64,000 nt of DNA, taken from positions 124,001 to 188,000 of the forward strand of contig NZ_JBHTBQ010000004.1 in assembly GCF_042664895.1 (NCBI RefSeq). The letters run 5' to 3'. Positions 32,576 to 42,655 of this stretch are shown one piece after another. The stretch is from Iodobacter arcticus. Lineage in GTDB: Bacteria > Pseudomonadota > Gammaproteobacteria > Burkholderiales > Chitinibacteraceae. The notes below the pieces were generated by a model, which was given only the letters and a program-made list of their open reading frames with translations, did not search any database and was not told where the DNA came from. Made by a program: the position numbers and the translations under genes. Numbering within the stretch: position 1 is the first letter of the stretch; each line of letters opens with the position of its first letter.

Positions 32576-35500
32576 TAGTGCCAATTTTCTATGTGCAGAT
32601 AACATATCTTCAAATTCAGCCGCTGCTACAGGCTTGCTAAATAAATAGCCTTGTATTGAAGCAATCTGTGCTTGCTTTAGAAAGGCCAATTGTTCACGGG
32701 TTTCTACTCCTTCTGCCAATACATCCATGCCCAGTGTTTGCCCCAAACCAATAATGGCTAATACAATTGCTGCATCGTTATTATTACTGCATGCGTCTCT
32801 TACAAAGCTTTGGTCTATTTTTAATTTATTAAAAGCAAAGCGCTTGAGGTAACTAAGGCTGGAATAGCCCGTTCCAAAATCATCTAAAGAAAGCTTAACC
32901 CCAAGCTGCTTAATATCATGCAGGGTGGTCATGACTTGCTTTACTTCCTGCATAATCACCGATTCGGTGACTTCTAATTCCAAATAACGCGCGTCGAGTT
33001 GTGCATCATTTAAGGCAGATTTAATGAGGTTAAGGAAATCAGCCTGATGCAATTGATGTGGCGATAAGTTAACGGCCATATTAATCGGCGCTAAGCCGAT
33101 TGCTTGCCATTTGGCCGCTTGCCTGCATGCTTCTTGCAGTACCCAATTACCAATCGGAATAATCAAGCGGCTTTCTTCTGCAATAGGAATAAATTTAGCC
33201 GGTGAAATAAGCCCATGTTTGGGGTGATTCCAGCGAATGAGTGCTTCTGCCCCGATAATACGGCCATCTTCTAAGCTGATTTGCGGTTGGTAATGCAGAA
33301 TAAATTCATGATTAAGCAGCGCCGTTCGCATACTGGTTTCCAGCTCCAGCCTTTCAGAGGCACGGGCATTCATTTCTGGTGTGAAGTATTGAAAATTGCT
33401 GCGCCCCTGTGCTTTTGCTTGAAACATCGCTACATCGGCATTGCGGATTAAATTATCTGCTGTTGTGCCATCCTCTGGGTAAATGCTGATACCAATTGAG
33501 GTGGAGGTTGAAAAATGGCCTGCTTCTAATTCAAATGGCTTAGCAAAAGACGCTAGAATTGTTTCGGCAATCGACCCAGCAATCAGCGAATGAGAGATAT
33601 TGGTCAGCACAATCACAAATTCATCGCCGCCCAATCTAGCCAGAATATCGCCCGGGCTAATCAACTTTTTAAAGCGATTAGCCACCTGAGCCAGCACCGC
33701 ATCACCTGCTGCATGGCCAAGTGAATCATTTATTGTTTTAAAGCGATCTAAGTCGAGGAAAAATACGGCTAGGCTTTGCTGGTTGCGCGCCGCAGAAGCG
33801 AGTGCAAGTCGCAGCTCGTCACGCAGTAAATTACGATTAGCCAAGCCAGTTACAGAATCAAAGTTAGCTAATTCAATAATGCGCTCTTGCGCTTCTTTGC
33901 GTTCGGTAATATCGGTCATCGTGCCAATAATACGGGTAGGCTTACCGCTAGCATCAAAGGCTACAAATTTGCCGCGTGATTGAAACCAGCGATATTCACC
34001 GGATTGTGTTTTACGGCGGTATTCGCTGATTAATTGTGCTGCCTCTCCTTTTAAATATTGCTGAAAATGAGCAAGTGATTGCACTTTATCATCAGGGTGT
34101 ACTTGGTCTTGCCATTTTTTAAAGCTTTCATCGCCGGGCTTTAAGCCAAGAAGCCGGTCGTATTCCGGGCTAGTGATTGCAATTTGGTCGCCTAGCATAG
34201 GCATATCAAATAAGCCGGTGCTGGATGCTTCCAAAGCTAAACGCAGTTGTTGTTCGCTTTTAATAATGGCCAGCTCAGCCATGCGGCGTTCAGAAATATC
34301 ACGCACTACAGCACAGTTAAATTCGAGCTTTTTAAAAACAATAAAATTGGAGTTGATTTCGGTGGGAATGCTTTCTCCATTCCGTGCTTTTAGTGATATC
34401 TCATCTCTTAAATATTTATTGGTTTTTAATTTATGCCAAAATCTTTGCCAATGATCCGGGTTAAAGTTAGGATTAATATCACGCAATTGCATGGATAGTA
34501 GTTCAACTTCGCTATAACCAAGCCGAGTGCATGCAGTGGTATTGACATAGCGAATTCTGCCTTGCGAATCTAGCCAGATAGCCATATCAGCGCCGTGCTC
34601 TACGGCTACTTTGGTTAGATAAAGATCGGCTTCCGTTTTTTCTAAACGTGATAATTGGCGAAATACATAGATAAGTAATAAGCCACCAAAAAACAACATC
34701 AGTAGTGTAATACCTGCATTGAGCAGGCTTTCGTGTTTCCATGGCTGTAATGCTTCATCTTTATCCAAACCTACAGAAATGCCTAAATGCCATTGATTTA
34801 AATAGCGCCAGCCAAAAATACGTGTCATTTGCTCCACATGGCTATGCTCGGTAAATAAGCCGCTTTCTTGCCGGGAAAAATCAGATTCAAAAAATGGCTT
34901 GCCGGATATATCACGGCCAATATCACGCTCATCGCGGGGAAAGCGCGCGAGCGAAATACCATCATCTCTGAATAAGCGAATGATAATGCCTTTTCTCTGG
35001 CTGAGTGATGCGTAGAATGTTTCGAAGTAAGCTGGCTTAATACCGGCAATTAATACGCCATTAAACTGCCCTTGTTTATCTATCAGGGCGCGTACCAGCG
35101 GAATAATTTCCAGATTTCCACTGGGATCCGTTTGTTGTTCCGCGATATAGAATCGCGCCTGTGGCTGCATTTTGGGCACGTTAAAGGCCCGCGATTGGGC
35201 AATATTGTGCTCAGGCGCAGGGTGCTGCAAAGTGGATACGGCTATCTCGCCTTTGGCATCGGCGGCGGCAAAGGTGCTGAGCTGAGGGTAGGGGCCTAAC
35301 TGGCGGCTTAGCAAGGCATAGAGGCAGGGCTCGTTTTTGGCAGCGAGGCAGCTTTGGAAAATCTCATCATTCTGAAGATTAGTCAGGCCATGCAGGCTGT
35401 TTTCCATCGTGCGGCTTAAGTGCTCATCAATGGCCCGGGCCAAGGTGAGGATTTCTTTTTCGGTGCTGCTAAGGGTGTCATGGTAGCCGCGATAAATAGA

Positions 35501-35620
35501 CCAGCTGACGGCTGCAATACTAAAAATAAACACGCAGGCGGAAAGTACGCTGAGCAGGCGGCGAATCTGCTCAAAAGAGTGTTCGGCTTCATGTGATGAC
35601 ACCGCTTGATGATGGGACAC
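32573..35620 (-). CDS. membrane sensor with two PAS, GGDEF and EAL domains
   Basis: 1,015 residues from a GTG (VSHHQAVSSHEA) preceded by AAGGTGA; an upstream TTG would add 8 residues. Order: TM helix about 20-42; periplasmic dCACHE-like sensor about 45-300; TM helix about 300-325; PAS about 335-455 and 460-585; GGDEF about 590-755; EAL about 765-1005. The diguanylate cyclase motif RLGGDEF is intact. The phosphodiesterase motif EALIRW and the later DDFGTGYSSLSYL and AEGVET are also intact. Either or both c-di-GMP activities may operate. It stands alone and convergent to ACBP. Confidence 0.93.
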   Translation of the reverse strand: MSHHQAVSSHEAEHSFEQIRRLLSVLSACVFIFSIAAVSWSIYRGYHDTLSSTEKEILTLARAIDEHLSRTMENSLHGLTNLQNDEIFQSCLAAKNEPCLYALLSRQLGPYPQLSTFAAADAKGEIAVSTLQHPAPEHNIAQSRAFNVPKMQPQARFYIAEQQTDPSGNLEIIPLVRALIDKQGQFNGVLIAGIKPAYFETFYASLSQRKGIIIRLFRDDGISLARFPRDERDIGRDISGKPFFESDFSRQESGLFTEHSHVEQMTRIFGWRYLNQWHLGISVGLDKDEALQPWKHESLLNAGITLLMLFFGGLLLIYVFRQLSRLEKTEADLYLTKVAVEHGADMAIWLDSQGRIRYVNTTACTRLGYSEVELLSMQLRDINPNFNPDHWQRFWHKLKTNKYLRDEISLKARNGESIPTEINSNFIVFKKLEFNCAVVRDISERRMAELAIIKSEQQLRLALEASSTGLFDMPMLGDQIAITSPEYDRLLGLKPGDESFKKWQDQVHPDDKVQSLAHFQQYLKGEAAQLISEYRRKTQSGEYRWFQSRGKFVAFDASGKPTRIIGTMTDITERKEAQERIIELANFDSVTGLANRNLLRDELRLALASAARNQQSLAVFFLDLDRFKTINDSLGHAAGDAVLAQVANRFKKLISPGDILARLGGDEFVIVLTNISHSLIAGSIAETILASFAKPFELEAGHFSTSTSIGISIYPEDGTTADNLIRNADVAMFQAKAQGRSNFQYFTPEMNARASERLELETSMRTALLNHEFILHYQPQISLEDGRIIGAEALIRWNHPKHGLISPAKFIPIAEESRLIIPIGNWVLQEACRQAAKWQAIGLAPINMAVNLSPHQLHQADFLNLIKSALNDAQLDARYLELEVTESVIMQEVKQVMTTLHDIKQLGVKLSLDDFGTGYSSLSYLKRFAFNKLKIDQSFVRDACSNNNDAAIVLAIIGLGQTLGMDVLAEGVETREQLAFLKQAQIASIQGYLFSKPVAAAEFEDMLSAHRKLAL

Positions 35621-35867
35621 ACAATCACCTTGAATTAAATGCAATACAGAGATTAAAACGCTGAGTTTATTTCTTGGAAATATTATCCCATCGTTTAAAA
35701 CAGCCTTAATGTAATGTGATCTACTTAAGATGATTGGGTATTGCTGAATGTGTTATAGCCAATATTAATCAGTGCAGTCTATTGCTGGGATTAGATAAAA
35801 GTTAATGACTGGGGAAAGAGCCTATTACTGGCTAAGCAATGTTTTAAATTGAGATGATGATTTACAA

Positions 35868-35898
35868 AAAGGCCCTCGCCAGTGATGGCGAGGGCCTA
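35868..35898 (-). terminator. rho-independent terminator after rlpA
   Basis: Stem AGGCCCTCGCC / GGCGAGGGCCT with loop AGTGAT. On the minus strand a TTTTT run follows, so it ends the mre-mrd-rlpA cluster. Confidence 0.85.
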
Positions 35899-35925
35899 AT
35901 GCGGGCACTTAAGCTCGTCACGGTG

Positions 35926-36852
35926 CTAGTGGCTAAGCACGCTTTGGTACTCACCGCTAATTTTGGCTGCTACCAGTTCGGCGGTTTTTCGATCGGGGTA
36001 GGGGCCAAGCCTTACGCGATGAAGCTGGCCTATGGTTTGAATTAGGAGCTTATTGGCTTCGCTATCGAGCTGCCCAGATACATGATTGCGGAAGTTTTCG
36101 GCATTGGCGAGCGAGCCAAAAGCACCTAGCTGTAAGTAGATTGCGCCATTACCTGCATCCGCCAGCGGAATACTTATGGGCTTGGGTTTGGCTGCTATGA
36201 CTGGCTGAACGGCTGCCGCTATATTGCTTGGCGTATCACTGGCTAGCAGGCTTTCTACCTCCACTTCGGCGCTGCCATTCATGGTGTACCCAAGGCGGCA
36301 GGCGGCTAGAAAAGATAAATCGATGACGCGGCCATGCAGAAACGGGCCTCTGTCGTTGACACGCACAATAATGCTGCGGCCATTTTTTACATTGGTGACC
36401 CGAGCATAAGATGGAATAGGCAGCGTGGGGTGCGCTGCCGTAATCGCGAACATATCGTAGATTTCGCCGGTGGATGTTTTTTGCCCGTGAAATTTACGCC
36501 CGTACCAAGATGCAGTGCCGCGTTGCTTCAGCTCGCCGGGGCGCGGCAGAGGGCTAAAGTTTTGCCCCAGCACGGTATAAGGATTATTTGCCCAACGATG
36601 TAGCGGCTCCCAACGTGCTAGAGGCTCAGGAATCTGATCGATGCCTGTGGGCAAGGCTTCCATTGGGCCATCATCTTTATAAAATGCACCGCTGCCTTTG
36701 GCCACGTAGCTACAGCTGTACTGGGGCGGTGTAGTTGGCCCAGGCGGCAAATTGGTGGGTAAGGGTTTGCTAGGTGGTGGAGGCAAGGGCGTTGTGCTGC
36801 ATGCTGCCAGTAATAGCGCGGCGATCAGTGCAGAATAATGTTGTAGCTTCAT
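35926..36852 (-). CDS. rlpA: RlpA septal-ring lytic transglycosylase, lipoprotein
   Basis: 308 residues. Lipobox LLLAACS puts the lipidated Cys at 18. A Pro-rich stretch follows, then the double-psi beta-barrel (GTASWYGRKFHGQKTSTGE, VRVNDRGPFLHGRVIDLS). A C-terminal SPOR domain (GAIYLQLGAFGSLANAENF, then RVRLGPYPDRKTAELVA) binds glycan strands stripped of peptide. Family members cleave denuded glycans at division sites. Overlaps the rodA stop by 4 nt and is the last gene of the elongasome cluster. Confidence 0.94.
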   Translation of the reverse strand: MKLQHYSALIAALLLAACSTTPLPPPPSKPLPTNLPPGPTTPPQYSCSYVAKGSGAFYKDDGPMEALPTGIDQIPEPLARWEPLHRWANNPYTVLGQNFSPLPRPGELKQRGTASWYGRKFHGQKTSTGEIYDMFAITAAHPTLPIPSYARVTNVKNGRSIIVRVNDRGPFLHGRVIDLSFLAACRLGYTMNGSAEVEVESLLASDTPSNIAAAVQPVIAAKPKPISIPLADAGNGAIYLQLGAFGSLANAENFRNHVSGQLDSEANKLLIQTIGQLHRVRLGPYPDRKTAELVAAKISGEYQSVLSH

Positions 36853-37943
36853 GATTTCATCAACTTGCGGTCACCCTGGACACTCATTAAGAGGCCAAAG
36901 CCGGTGAGCAGCGACACCATCGAGGTGCCGCCATAAGACACCAGTGGTAGGGGAATTCCCACCACCGGTAAAATGCCAGAGACCATGCCCATATTGACAA
37001 AGGCGTAGGTGAAAAAGGTGAGCGTAATGGCTCCGGCCAATAAGCGACCAAATAAAGTCGATGCGTTGTTGGCAATGACTAAGCCACGGCCAATAATCAG
37101 TAAATATAAGATCAGTAAAATAGCATTACCGAGCAGGCCAAATTCCTCACCAAATACCGCAAAAATAAAGTCTGTAGTACGTTCAGGAATAAAATCTAAG
37201 TGGGTTTGTGTGCCGTTAAGCCAGCCTTTACCAAAGAGGCCGCCCGAACCAATGGCAATGGTGCCTTGAATAATATGGTATCCGGCGCCCAGCGGATCTT
37301 GCATGGGATCAAGCATGGTGGCAACACGGCGGCATTGGTATTCGTGCAAGATATTAATGCATAAATTCCAGTGGGTGACTACATAGGCTAGTCCACCGCC
37401 CGCAGCGCCCATCAGGCCGATAAATTTCCAAGACAGGCCAGCAAAAAACAGCACATAAAACCCTGATGATGCAATCAGTAAGCTGGTGCCCAGATCAGGC
37501 TGCTTCATAATCAGGCCAACCGGCACAATCATCAGCATGGCGGCAAATAAATAATGCTTCCAGCGAATGCTGGTTTCAAAATGATGGAAATACCAGGCTA
37601 GCATCATCGGCAAAGCCAACTTCATTAATTCTGAAGGCTGAATTTTAGTTACACCAACATGCAGCCAGCGCCGCGCACCGTGGCTAATATCGCCAAAAAG
37701 CGCCACGGCAATCAGTAACAACAAGCCCACCACATAGGCGGGTACGGCGAGACGTATCAAGGTTTGCTGCGAGGTATTAGCCACCACCCACATCACCGTA
37801 AGAGCAATGCCCATAAAGGTGATTTTATTGATGATCATATCCAGATCACGATTTGAGGCAGAAAATAGCAAAATCGTGGAAAGCAGCAGTACTAAAAATG
37901 TAAACAATAAGAGCCAAGGATCAATAGGCCGAATAAAACGCAT
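36849..37943 (-). CDS. rodA: RodA, SEDS peptidoglycan glycosyltransferase
   Basis: 364 residues from MRFIRPIDPWLLLFTF; a GTG at 37961 with GAGGAAG upstream would add six residues. About ten membrane helices. SEDS motifs: WLHVGVTKIQPSELMKLALP, MKQPDLGTSLL and PLPLVSYGGTSM. It polymerises lateral-wall glycan together with the transpeptidase encoded just upstream by mrdA. Confidence 0.95.
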   Translation of the reverse strand: MRFIRPIDPWLLLFTFLVLLLSTILLFSASNRDLDMIINKITFMGIALTVMWVVANTSQQTLIRLAVPAYVVGLLLLIAVALFGDISHGARRWLHVGVTKIQPSELMKLALPMMLAWYFHHFETSIRWKHYLFAAMLMIVPVGLIMKQPDLGTSLLIASSGFYVLFFAGLSWKFIGLMGAAGGGLAYVVTHWNLCINILHEYQCRRVATMLDPMQDPLGAGYHIIQGTIAIGSGGLFGKGWLNGTQTHLDFIPERTTDFIFAVFGEEFGLLGNAILLILYLLIIGRGLVIANNASTLFGRLLAGAITLTFFTYAFVNMGMVSGILPVVGIPLPLVSYGGTSMVSLLTGFGLLMSVQGDRKLMKS

Positions 37944-37953
37944 CCAAATATGC

Positions 37954-39876
37954 TTAATCACCGGTGGCTTCCTCTGGATTGCTGGCGGCTTGAGTGGCTG
38001 TACTGCTGGCGCTGGCTTTAGGGATAGCAGGCAATTTGCCGTTGATATAGTAATCCAGTGCCTGCTTTGCGATTGGCGCAGCCGCTTGCGCACCAAAGCC
38101 GCCGTTTTCTACGATAACGGCGAGTGCAATGGTTGGATTTGCTGCGGGGGCAAAGACAATAAACCAAGAGTGATCGCGTAATCGCTCGCTGATATTTTTA
38201 TTGTATTTGCTGCCTTTCAAGCTATAGACCTGCGCCGTACCGGTTTTACCAGCGGCAATATAATTAGCTCCGGCAAAAGAGCGTGCGCCCGTGCCTTCGC
38301 GGATTACGCCTTCCATGCCGCGAATGACGCGCTCTACGTTCTCGCTTTTCCATGTCATGGTTTTAACAGGTTGTGGCTCAACCACTTTAACAATGCCGGT
38401 AATGGGGTCGATAATTTTGTTGACGGCATGCGGACGAAACATCACGCCGCGGTTAGCTAAAGTAGCTGTTGCATGCGCCATTTGCATGGGGGTGTAGCTG
38501 TTATAGCCCTGACCAATACCAATCGATACGGTTTCACCTGAATACCATTTCTGTGTAGCCGGGGTTTTAAAGCGTTTTTTCTTCCATTCCGGGCTAGGCA
38601 AAATACCCGGGCGCTCGCCATTTAAATCAACGCCAGTTGGACGACCAAAATCGAGTGTTGCCATAAATTTGGCGATATTATCGATGCCCATTTGCACGGC
38701 CAGCTGGTAAAAATATGTATCGCTGGATACCACAATAGAGCGATCAAAACTCATCGAGCCATAGCCGCCTGCGTGTGAATCCCTGAATTTATTATTGCCA
38801 TATATAAAATAGCCGGGATCGCTAATCGTCTGGCGGGTTAAGGGAAAATCGCCCTCAAGCGCGGCTAATGCCATAAAAGGTTTAAAGGTTGAGCCCGGAG
38901 GATACTCGCCACGCGTGGCACGATTAAGCAGGGGTTTATCTGGCGAGGTATTGAGCTCATTCCAGTTTAAAGGATCAATTCCATCTACAAATAAATTAGG
39001 ATCAAAGCCCGGTTTGGAAACCATGGCTAATAGTCCGCCTGTTTTTGGATCGATGGCCACCAAAGAGCCACGGCGCTTATCGAATAAATCTTCTACTACT
39101 TTTTGTAATTTAATGTCGATAGAGAGCGTGAGATCGCTGCCCGGCACAGGAGGCGTGCGGCGTAAAGTGCGCACGGCCCGCCCGCCGGAATCAATTTCTA
39201 CTTCTTCAAAGCCTGTTTTGCCATGCAATTGCTGCTCATAGCTTTGCTCAATGCCAATTTTGCCTAAATGATCAGTGCCACGGTAATTGGCAACGACTCC
39301 TTCTTCATTAAGCTGTTCTAAATCTTTGGTATTGATGCGGCCGATATAGCCGATTAAATGGCTGGCAATTTCACCTAGTGGATAATGCCTGAATAAGCGC
39401 GCTTTGATTTCTACGCCGGGAAAGCGGTAGCTATTGGCGGCAAAGCGGGCGACTTCTTCATCGCTTAAGCGAGTGCGGATCGGTAGCGTTTCAAAATCAC
39501 GTGTTTCATCACGCAGCTTTTTAAAGCGGCGTTTATCTTTGGCAGTGATTTCAACAATGCTGGAGAGTTGCTCGATTGTTTCTTCCAGATTGGCTTGTTT
39601 GGAGGGCGTGATTTCCAGCGTATAGGCAGAGAAATTATGCGCCAGAACCACGCCGTTTCTATCCCGGATAATGCCGCGTGATGGCGGAATAGGCACGAGT
39701 GAGATGCGGTTTTGTTCGGCCAGCGTCATGTATTTATCGTGCTGAACGGCTTGCAGCCAAAAAAAACGCCCAAATAGCAAGGCAAATAAGGATAAAACAA
39801 AGAGGGCAGCCGCGATAATTCGCAGCTGGAAAGCATAACGCTCTCGGTGCTGATTTTTAAGTTCGCCGCGGCTCAT
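37954..39876 (-). CDS. mrdA: penicillin-binding protein 2
   Basis: 640 residues, normal for PBP2. One N-terminal TM helix (LRIIAAALFVLSLFALLFG), then the PBP dimer domain and a transpeptidase domain. Catalytic serine S329 lies in PPGSTFKPF; the SxN-position motif is SSDT and the third motif is KTGTAQ. The C-terminal Ala/Ser/Thr tail is low-complexity. It cross-links lateral-wall peptidoglycan with RodA. The mreD stop-side junction overlaps by 4 nt. Confidence 0.96.
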   Translation of the reverse strand: MSRGELKNQHRERYAFQLRIIAAALFVLSLFALLFGRFFWLQAVQHDKYMTLAEQNRISLVPIPPSRGIIRDRNGVVLAHNFSAYTLEITPSKQANLEETIEQLSSIVEITAKDKRRFKKLRDETRDFETLPIRTRLSDEEVARFAANSYRFPGVEIKARLFRHYPLGEIASHLIGYIGRINTKDLEQLNEEGVVANYRGTDHLGKIGIEQSYEQQLHGKTGFEEVEIDSGGRAVRTLRRTPPVPGSDLTLSIDIKLQKVVEDLFDKRRGSLVAIDPKTGGLLAMVSKPGFDPNLFVDGIDPLNWNELNTSPDKPLLNRATRGEYPPGSTFKPFMALAALEGDFPLTRQTISDPGYFIYGNNKFRDSHAGGYGSMSFDRSIVVSSDTYFYQLAVQMGIDNIAKFMATLDFGRPTGVDLNGERPGILPSPEWKKKRFKTPATQKWYSGETVSIGIGQGYNSYTPMQMAHATATLANRGVMFRPHAVNKIIDPITGIVKVVEPQPVKTMTWKSENVERVIRGMEGVIREGTGARSFAGANYIAAGKTGTAQVYSLKGSKYNKNISERLRDHSWFIVFAPAANPTIALAVIVENGGFGAQAAAPIAKQALDYYINGKLPAIPKASASSTATQAASNPEEATGD

Positions 39877-40379
39877 AGTTCGTCAGTCGTCGGTCTGCGT
39901 TGATGGGAAAGCAGAATATTGGAAAGAGGTGGCCAGATAAAGGCCGCCACAAAACTACCGGCAAAGTAAGCCCAACCCGGAAAAGGAGCGCCCATCGCGG
40001 TGCGTAGCAGCAGCATTAAAGCTTGCCCGGCCAGCATTAACCCAAGCGCAACAAAAGCTTGTTGCCAAAAAGGAAAGACAGCTAGCTGGCGCTGGCGGGC
40101 AAGAGTGAGATAGGCGATGACGGTGTAGGCCAGTGCATGCTGCCCCAAGATATTGCCATCCGCTACATCCATCAAAAGGCCTAGGAAAAACGCTAAGCCT
40201 ACACCTACGCGGCGAGGTTGATTGAGTGTCCAGTAGATAATAAATAGCGCAACAAAATCAGGTGCAAAACCCACTAAACCCGCTTGCCATGGCAAAAGAT
40301 TAACGCTTAAAGAAAGAATAAAAGTAGACAGAATAAAGCTGCTGCTGACCGGGCGAAGTAACTGGCGTGAAATGGGCAT
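39873..40379 (-). CDS. mreD: MreD, rod-shape membrane protein
   Basis: 168 residues with about five hydrophobic helices (FILSTFILSLSVNLLPW, PDFVALFIIYWTLNQP, LAFFLGLLMDVADGN). The D-V-A-D-G-N turn after a helix is typical of MreD. It links MreC to the rest of the elongasome in the inner membrane. Its start overlaps the mreC stop by 1 nt and its end overlaps mrdA by 4 nt, which implies coupled translation. Confidence 0.92.
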   Translation of the reverse strand: MPISRQLLRPVSSSFILSTFILSLSVNLLPWQAGLVGFAPDFVALFIIYWTLNQPRRVGVGLAFFLGLLMDVADGNILGQHALAYTVIAYLTLARQRQLAVFPFWQQAFVALGLMLAGQALMLLLRTAMGAPFPGWAYFAGSFVAAFIWPPLSNILLSHQRRPTTDEL

Positions 40380-41260
40380 TAGCGACCTTTCTTTTGCTTG
40401 GTGACCGCATCTGAGGCATGGGCAGGATAAGGTGTAAGGGCACGATTGGCTTCTAGAATTAGCAAGAAGCGGTGTTGCTCAATTCCGGCCAGCGGGGTGC
40501 AGTAAATCCGCGCAAAGGCATTGTTGCGCTCAACTTTATTGACTTTAGCAACAGGTAGCCCAGCAGGATACAAACCATCAATTCCTGAAGTAATCAGCGT
40601 GTCACCTTCTTTAATATCTGAATTAGATGACATATTGCGAATTTCTAAGGGCAAATCTCGTCCCATACCATAGATGACGGTGCGTAGTTGATTGCGCTCA
40701 ATTTGTACTGGCACCATATGGTTGCGATCAGAAATCAGCCGCACTTCACTGGTCATGGGTTGCACACGCACAACCTGGCCGACCACGCCGCTGGCATCGA
40801 CCACAATTTGCCCCGCTCGAATATTGGCCCTTTCGCCCCGGTCTACAATCAGCCGGGCCGTAAACGGATCGCGGCCGTTATAGAGGATTTCTGTAAGCTG
40901 GCTGGGCTGGCTGGCTTGTACGGTGTTGAGCTGCCTGAGTCGTGCATTTTCAGCTTCTAATGCTTTCAATTTCATGGCGTTGACGCTGGCCAGTAATTGG
41001 GCATCATGTAGCTTACGATTCTCACTGAGTAATTCAGCTTGCCTTGATAAAAAAGTACTGGTGTCTTTAAGTAGCTCAAAGGGCGCGGTAACCAGCCACT
41101 GTAAGGGATAAAGCAACACTGAAAGCTGCTGGCGGACAGGACCAAGCATTTGAAAGTTGGCATCCCCGACTATTAGGCAAATAGACAGGACAGAAAACAG
41201 GAAAAACCGCGTCAGCGGTTTAGGTCCCTGCTTAAAAAAGGCGGGCTGAGAGGCTTGCAT
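40379..41260 (-). CDS. mreC: MreC, rod-shape-determining periplasmic protein
   Basis: 293 residues. One TM helix near residues 18-36 (FFLFSVLSICLIVGD). A coiled coil about 65-112 (ENRKLHDAQLLASVNAMKLK, then LEAENARLRQL). A two-lobed beta domain then begins with RDPFTARLIVDRG and includes VVGQVVRVQPMTSEVRLISD and TSGIDGLYPAGLPVAKV. It scaffolds PBP2/RodA. It is separated from mreB by 117 nt that contain a hairpin. Confidence 0.94.
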   Translation of the reverse strand: MQASQPAFFKQGPKPLTRFFLFSVLSICLIVGDANFQMLGPVRQQLSVLLYPLQWLVTAPFELLKDTSTFLSRQAELLSENRKLHDAQLLASVNAMKLKALEAENARLRQLNTVQASQPSQLTEILYNGRDPFTARLIVDRGERANIRAGQIVVDASGVVGQVVRVQPMTSEVRLISDRNHMVPVQIERNQLRTVIYGMGRDLPLEIRNMSSNSDIKEGDTLITSGIDGLYPAGLPVAKVNKVERNNAFARIYCTPLAGIEQHRFLLILEANRALTPYPAHASDAVTKQKKGR

Positions 41261-41296
41261 GAAAGACGGCCGATGATTCTCAAAAGCTAAGTAAAA

Positions 41297-41331
41297 CGCA
41301 AACCACCATCTTGCTCAGGATGGTTTGCGTA
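41297..41331 (-). terminator. hairpin between mreB and mreC
   Basis: Imperfect inverted repeat ACGCAAACCACCATC / GATGGTTTGCGT with T-rich sequence following on the minus strand. A partial terminator here would keep MreB in excess over MreC/D. That role is inferred. Confidence 0.65.
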
Positions 41332-41377
41332 TGTTTTATCGCAAATCGTTATTTCGACTTGCCGCCTCAAGATGTGA

Positions 41378-42421
41378 TTAATCGTAAGTAAAGATACTGC
41401 CTGCTTTGTCTAGCTTCTCTAGCGCTTTGCCCGAGCCACGTACAACGCAAGTCAGCGGATCTTCAGCTACAAATACCGGCAAGCCTGTTTCTTCCATTAA
41501 CAGACGATCCAGATCACGCAGCAATGCGCCGCCGCCGGTCAGTACCATGCCTTTTTCGGCAATATCGGCACCCAGCTCTGGCGGAGTTTGCTCCAGTGCT
41601 TGTTTTACTGCGGATACGATTTGGTTGAGTGGTTCAGTCAGCGCTTCCAGAATTTCATTGGAAGAAATCGTGAACGAGCGTGGAATGCCTTCGGCTAGGT
41701 TGCGACCTTTGACTTCCATCTCACGCACTTCTGCGCCGGGGAAGGCGCTGCCGATGCGTTTTTTGATTTCTTCAGCGGTGGCTTCACCAATTAGCATGCC
41801 GTAATTGCGGCGAATATAATTGATGATCGATTCATCGAACTTATCGCCGCCTACGCGCACGCTTGATGCGTAAACAATACCACCCAGCGAGATCACGCCA
41901 ACTTCGGTGGTGCCGCCGCCGATATCCACCACCATCGAGCCAGTTGCTTCTTCAACGGGCATACCTGCACCAATCGCTGCGGCCATTGGCTCTTCGATCA
42001 ATTCAACTTTACGTGCGCCTGCGCCCAGAGCGGATTCACGGATTGCACGGCGCTCAACCTGGGTAGAGCCGCATGGCACGCAAATCACGATACGGGGAGG
42101 GGAGGAGAACATGCGGCTTGGGTTCACTTTTTTAATGAACTGCTTCAGCATTTGTTCTGTGATGGTGAAATCGGCAATTACGCCGTCTTTCATTGGGCGA
42201 ATGGCGTTAATGCTACCAGGTGTTCGGCCCAGCATTTTCTTGGCTTCTGCACCTACTGCTAAAATAGTTTTCTTGCCTGATGGGCCGCCTTCTTGCTGGA
42301 TGGCCACTACGGAAGGTTCATCAAGCACAATGCCTTTGCCTTGCATATAAATCAGCGTGTTGGCAGTACCAAGGTCAATGGCGATGTCGTTGGCAAAGTA
42401 GCCGGAAAGAAGTCCAAACAT
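41378..42421 (-). CDS. mreB: MreB, actin-like rod-shape protein
   Basis: 347 residues, standard. Actin-fold ATPase that forms membrane filaments guiding wall synthesis. Phosphate loops: IAIDLGTANTLIYMQGKG and MVVDIGGGTTEVGVISLGG; adenosine motif MVLTGGGALLRDLD. The start MFGLLSGYFAND is typical of proteobacterial MreB. It is first in the minus-strand cluster and divergent from gatC. The upstream region carries a partial duplication of its own 5' end. Confidence 0.97.
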   Translation of the reverse strand: MFGLLSGYFANDIAIDLGTANTLIYMQGKGIVLDEPSVVAIQQEGGPSGKKTILAVGAEAKKMLGRTPGSINAIRPMKDGVIADFTITEQMLKQFIKKVNPSRMFSSPPRIVICVPCGSTQVERRAIRESALGAGARKVELIEEPMAAAIGAGMPVEEATGSMVVDIGGGTTEVGVISLGGIVYASSVRVGGDKFDESIINYIRRNYGMLIGEATAEEIKKRIGSAFPGAEVREMEVKGRNLAEGIPRSFTISSNEILEALTEPLNQIVSAVKQALEQTPPELGADIAEKGMVLTGGGALLRDLDRLLMEETGLPVFVAEDPLTCVVRGSGKALEKLDKAGSIFTYD

Positions 42422-42655
42422 TCGGGTCTCACACTTTTAATAGAGGTGTTGAAGGCCGCCGGTAAAATACCCACGGGCTATTAAGTTTTGCTCATTTTCA
42501 AGCAAGATTAGAATGATTTGTTCGTCAATCAGGCGAGCGATCATGGATCATTCACCGCGGAAAGAAGCCCAAATATTCGGGTCTCGCACAATATTATAAA
42601 TGCATCTTGCAGGCCGCCGGCATCTTCACCCACGGCACGATATAGGGTTTTGCCA
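42404..42655. repeat. duplicated mreB 5' end and leader
   Basis: The 31 bp at 42404-42434 (mreB codons 1-6 plus leader) recur at 42559-42589 with 3 changes, and GGCCGCCGG plus ACCCACGG recur further out in both. In the outer copy the start codon reads ATA rather than ATG. The rest of the mreB-gatC gap (to 42842) shows no gene; promoters for both divergent units must lie here but were not assigned. Confidence 0.65.

Noticed and set aside
32573..35644. TTG start for the GGDEF/EAL protein
   Set aside because: The GTG eight codons later has AAGGTGA at proper spacing.
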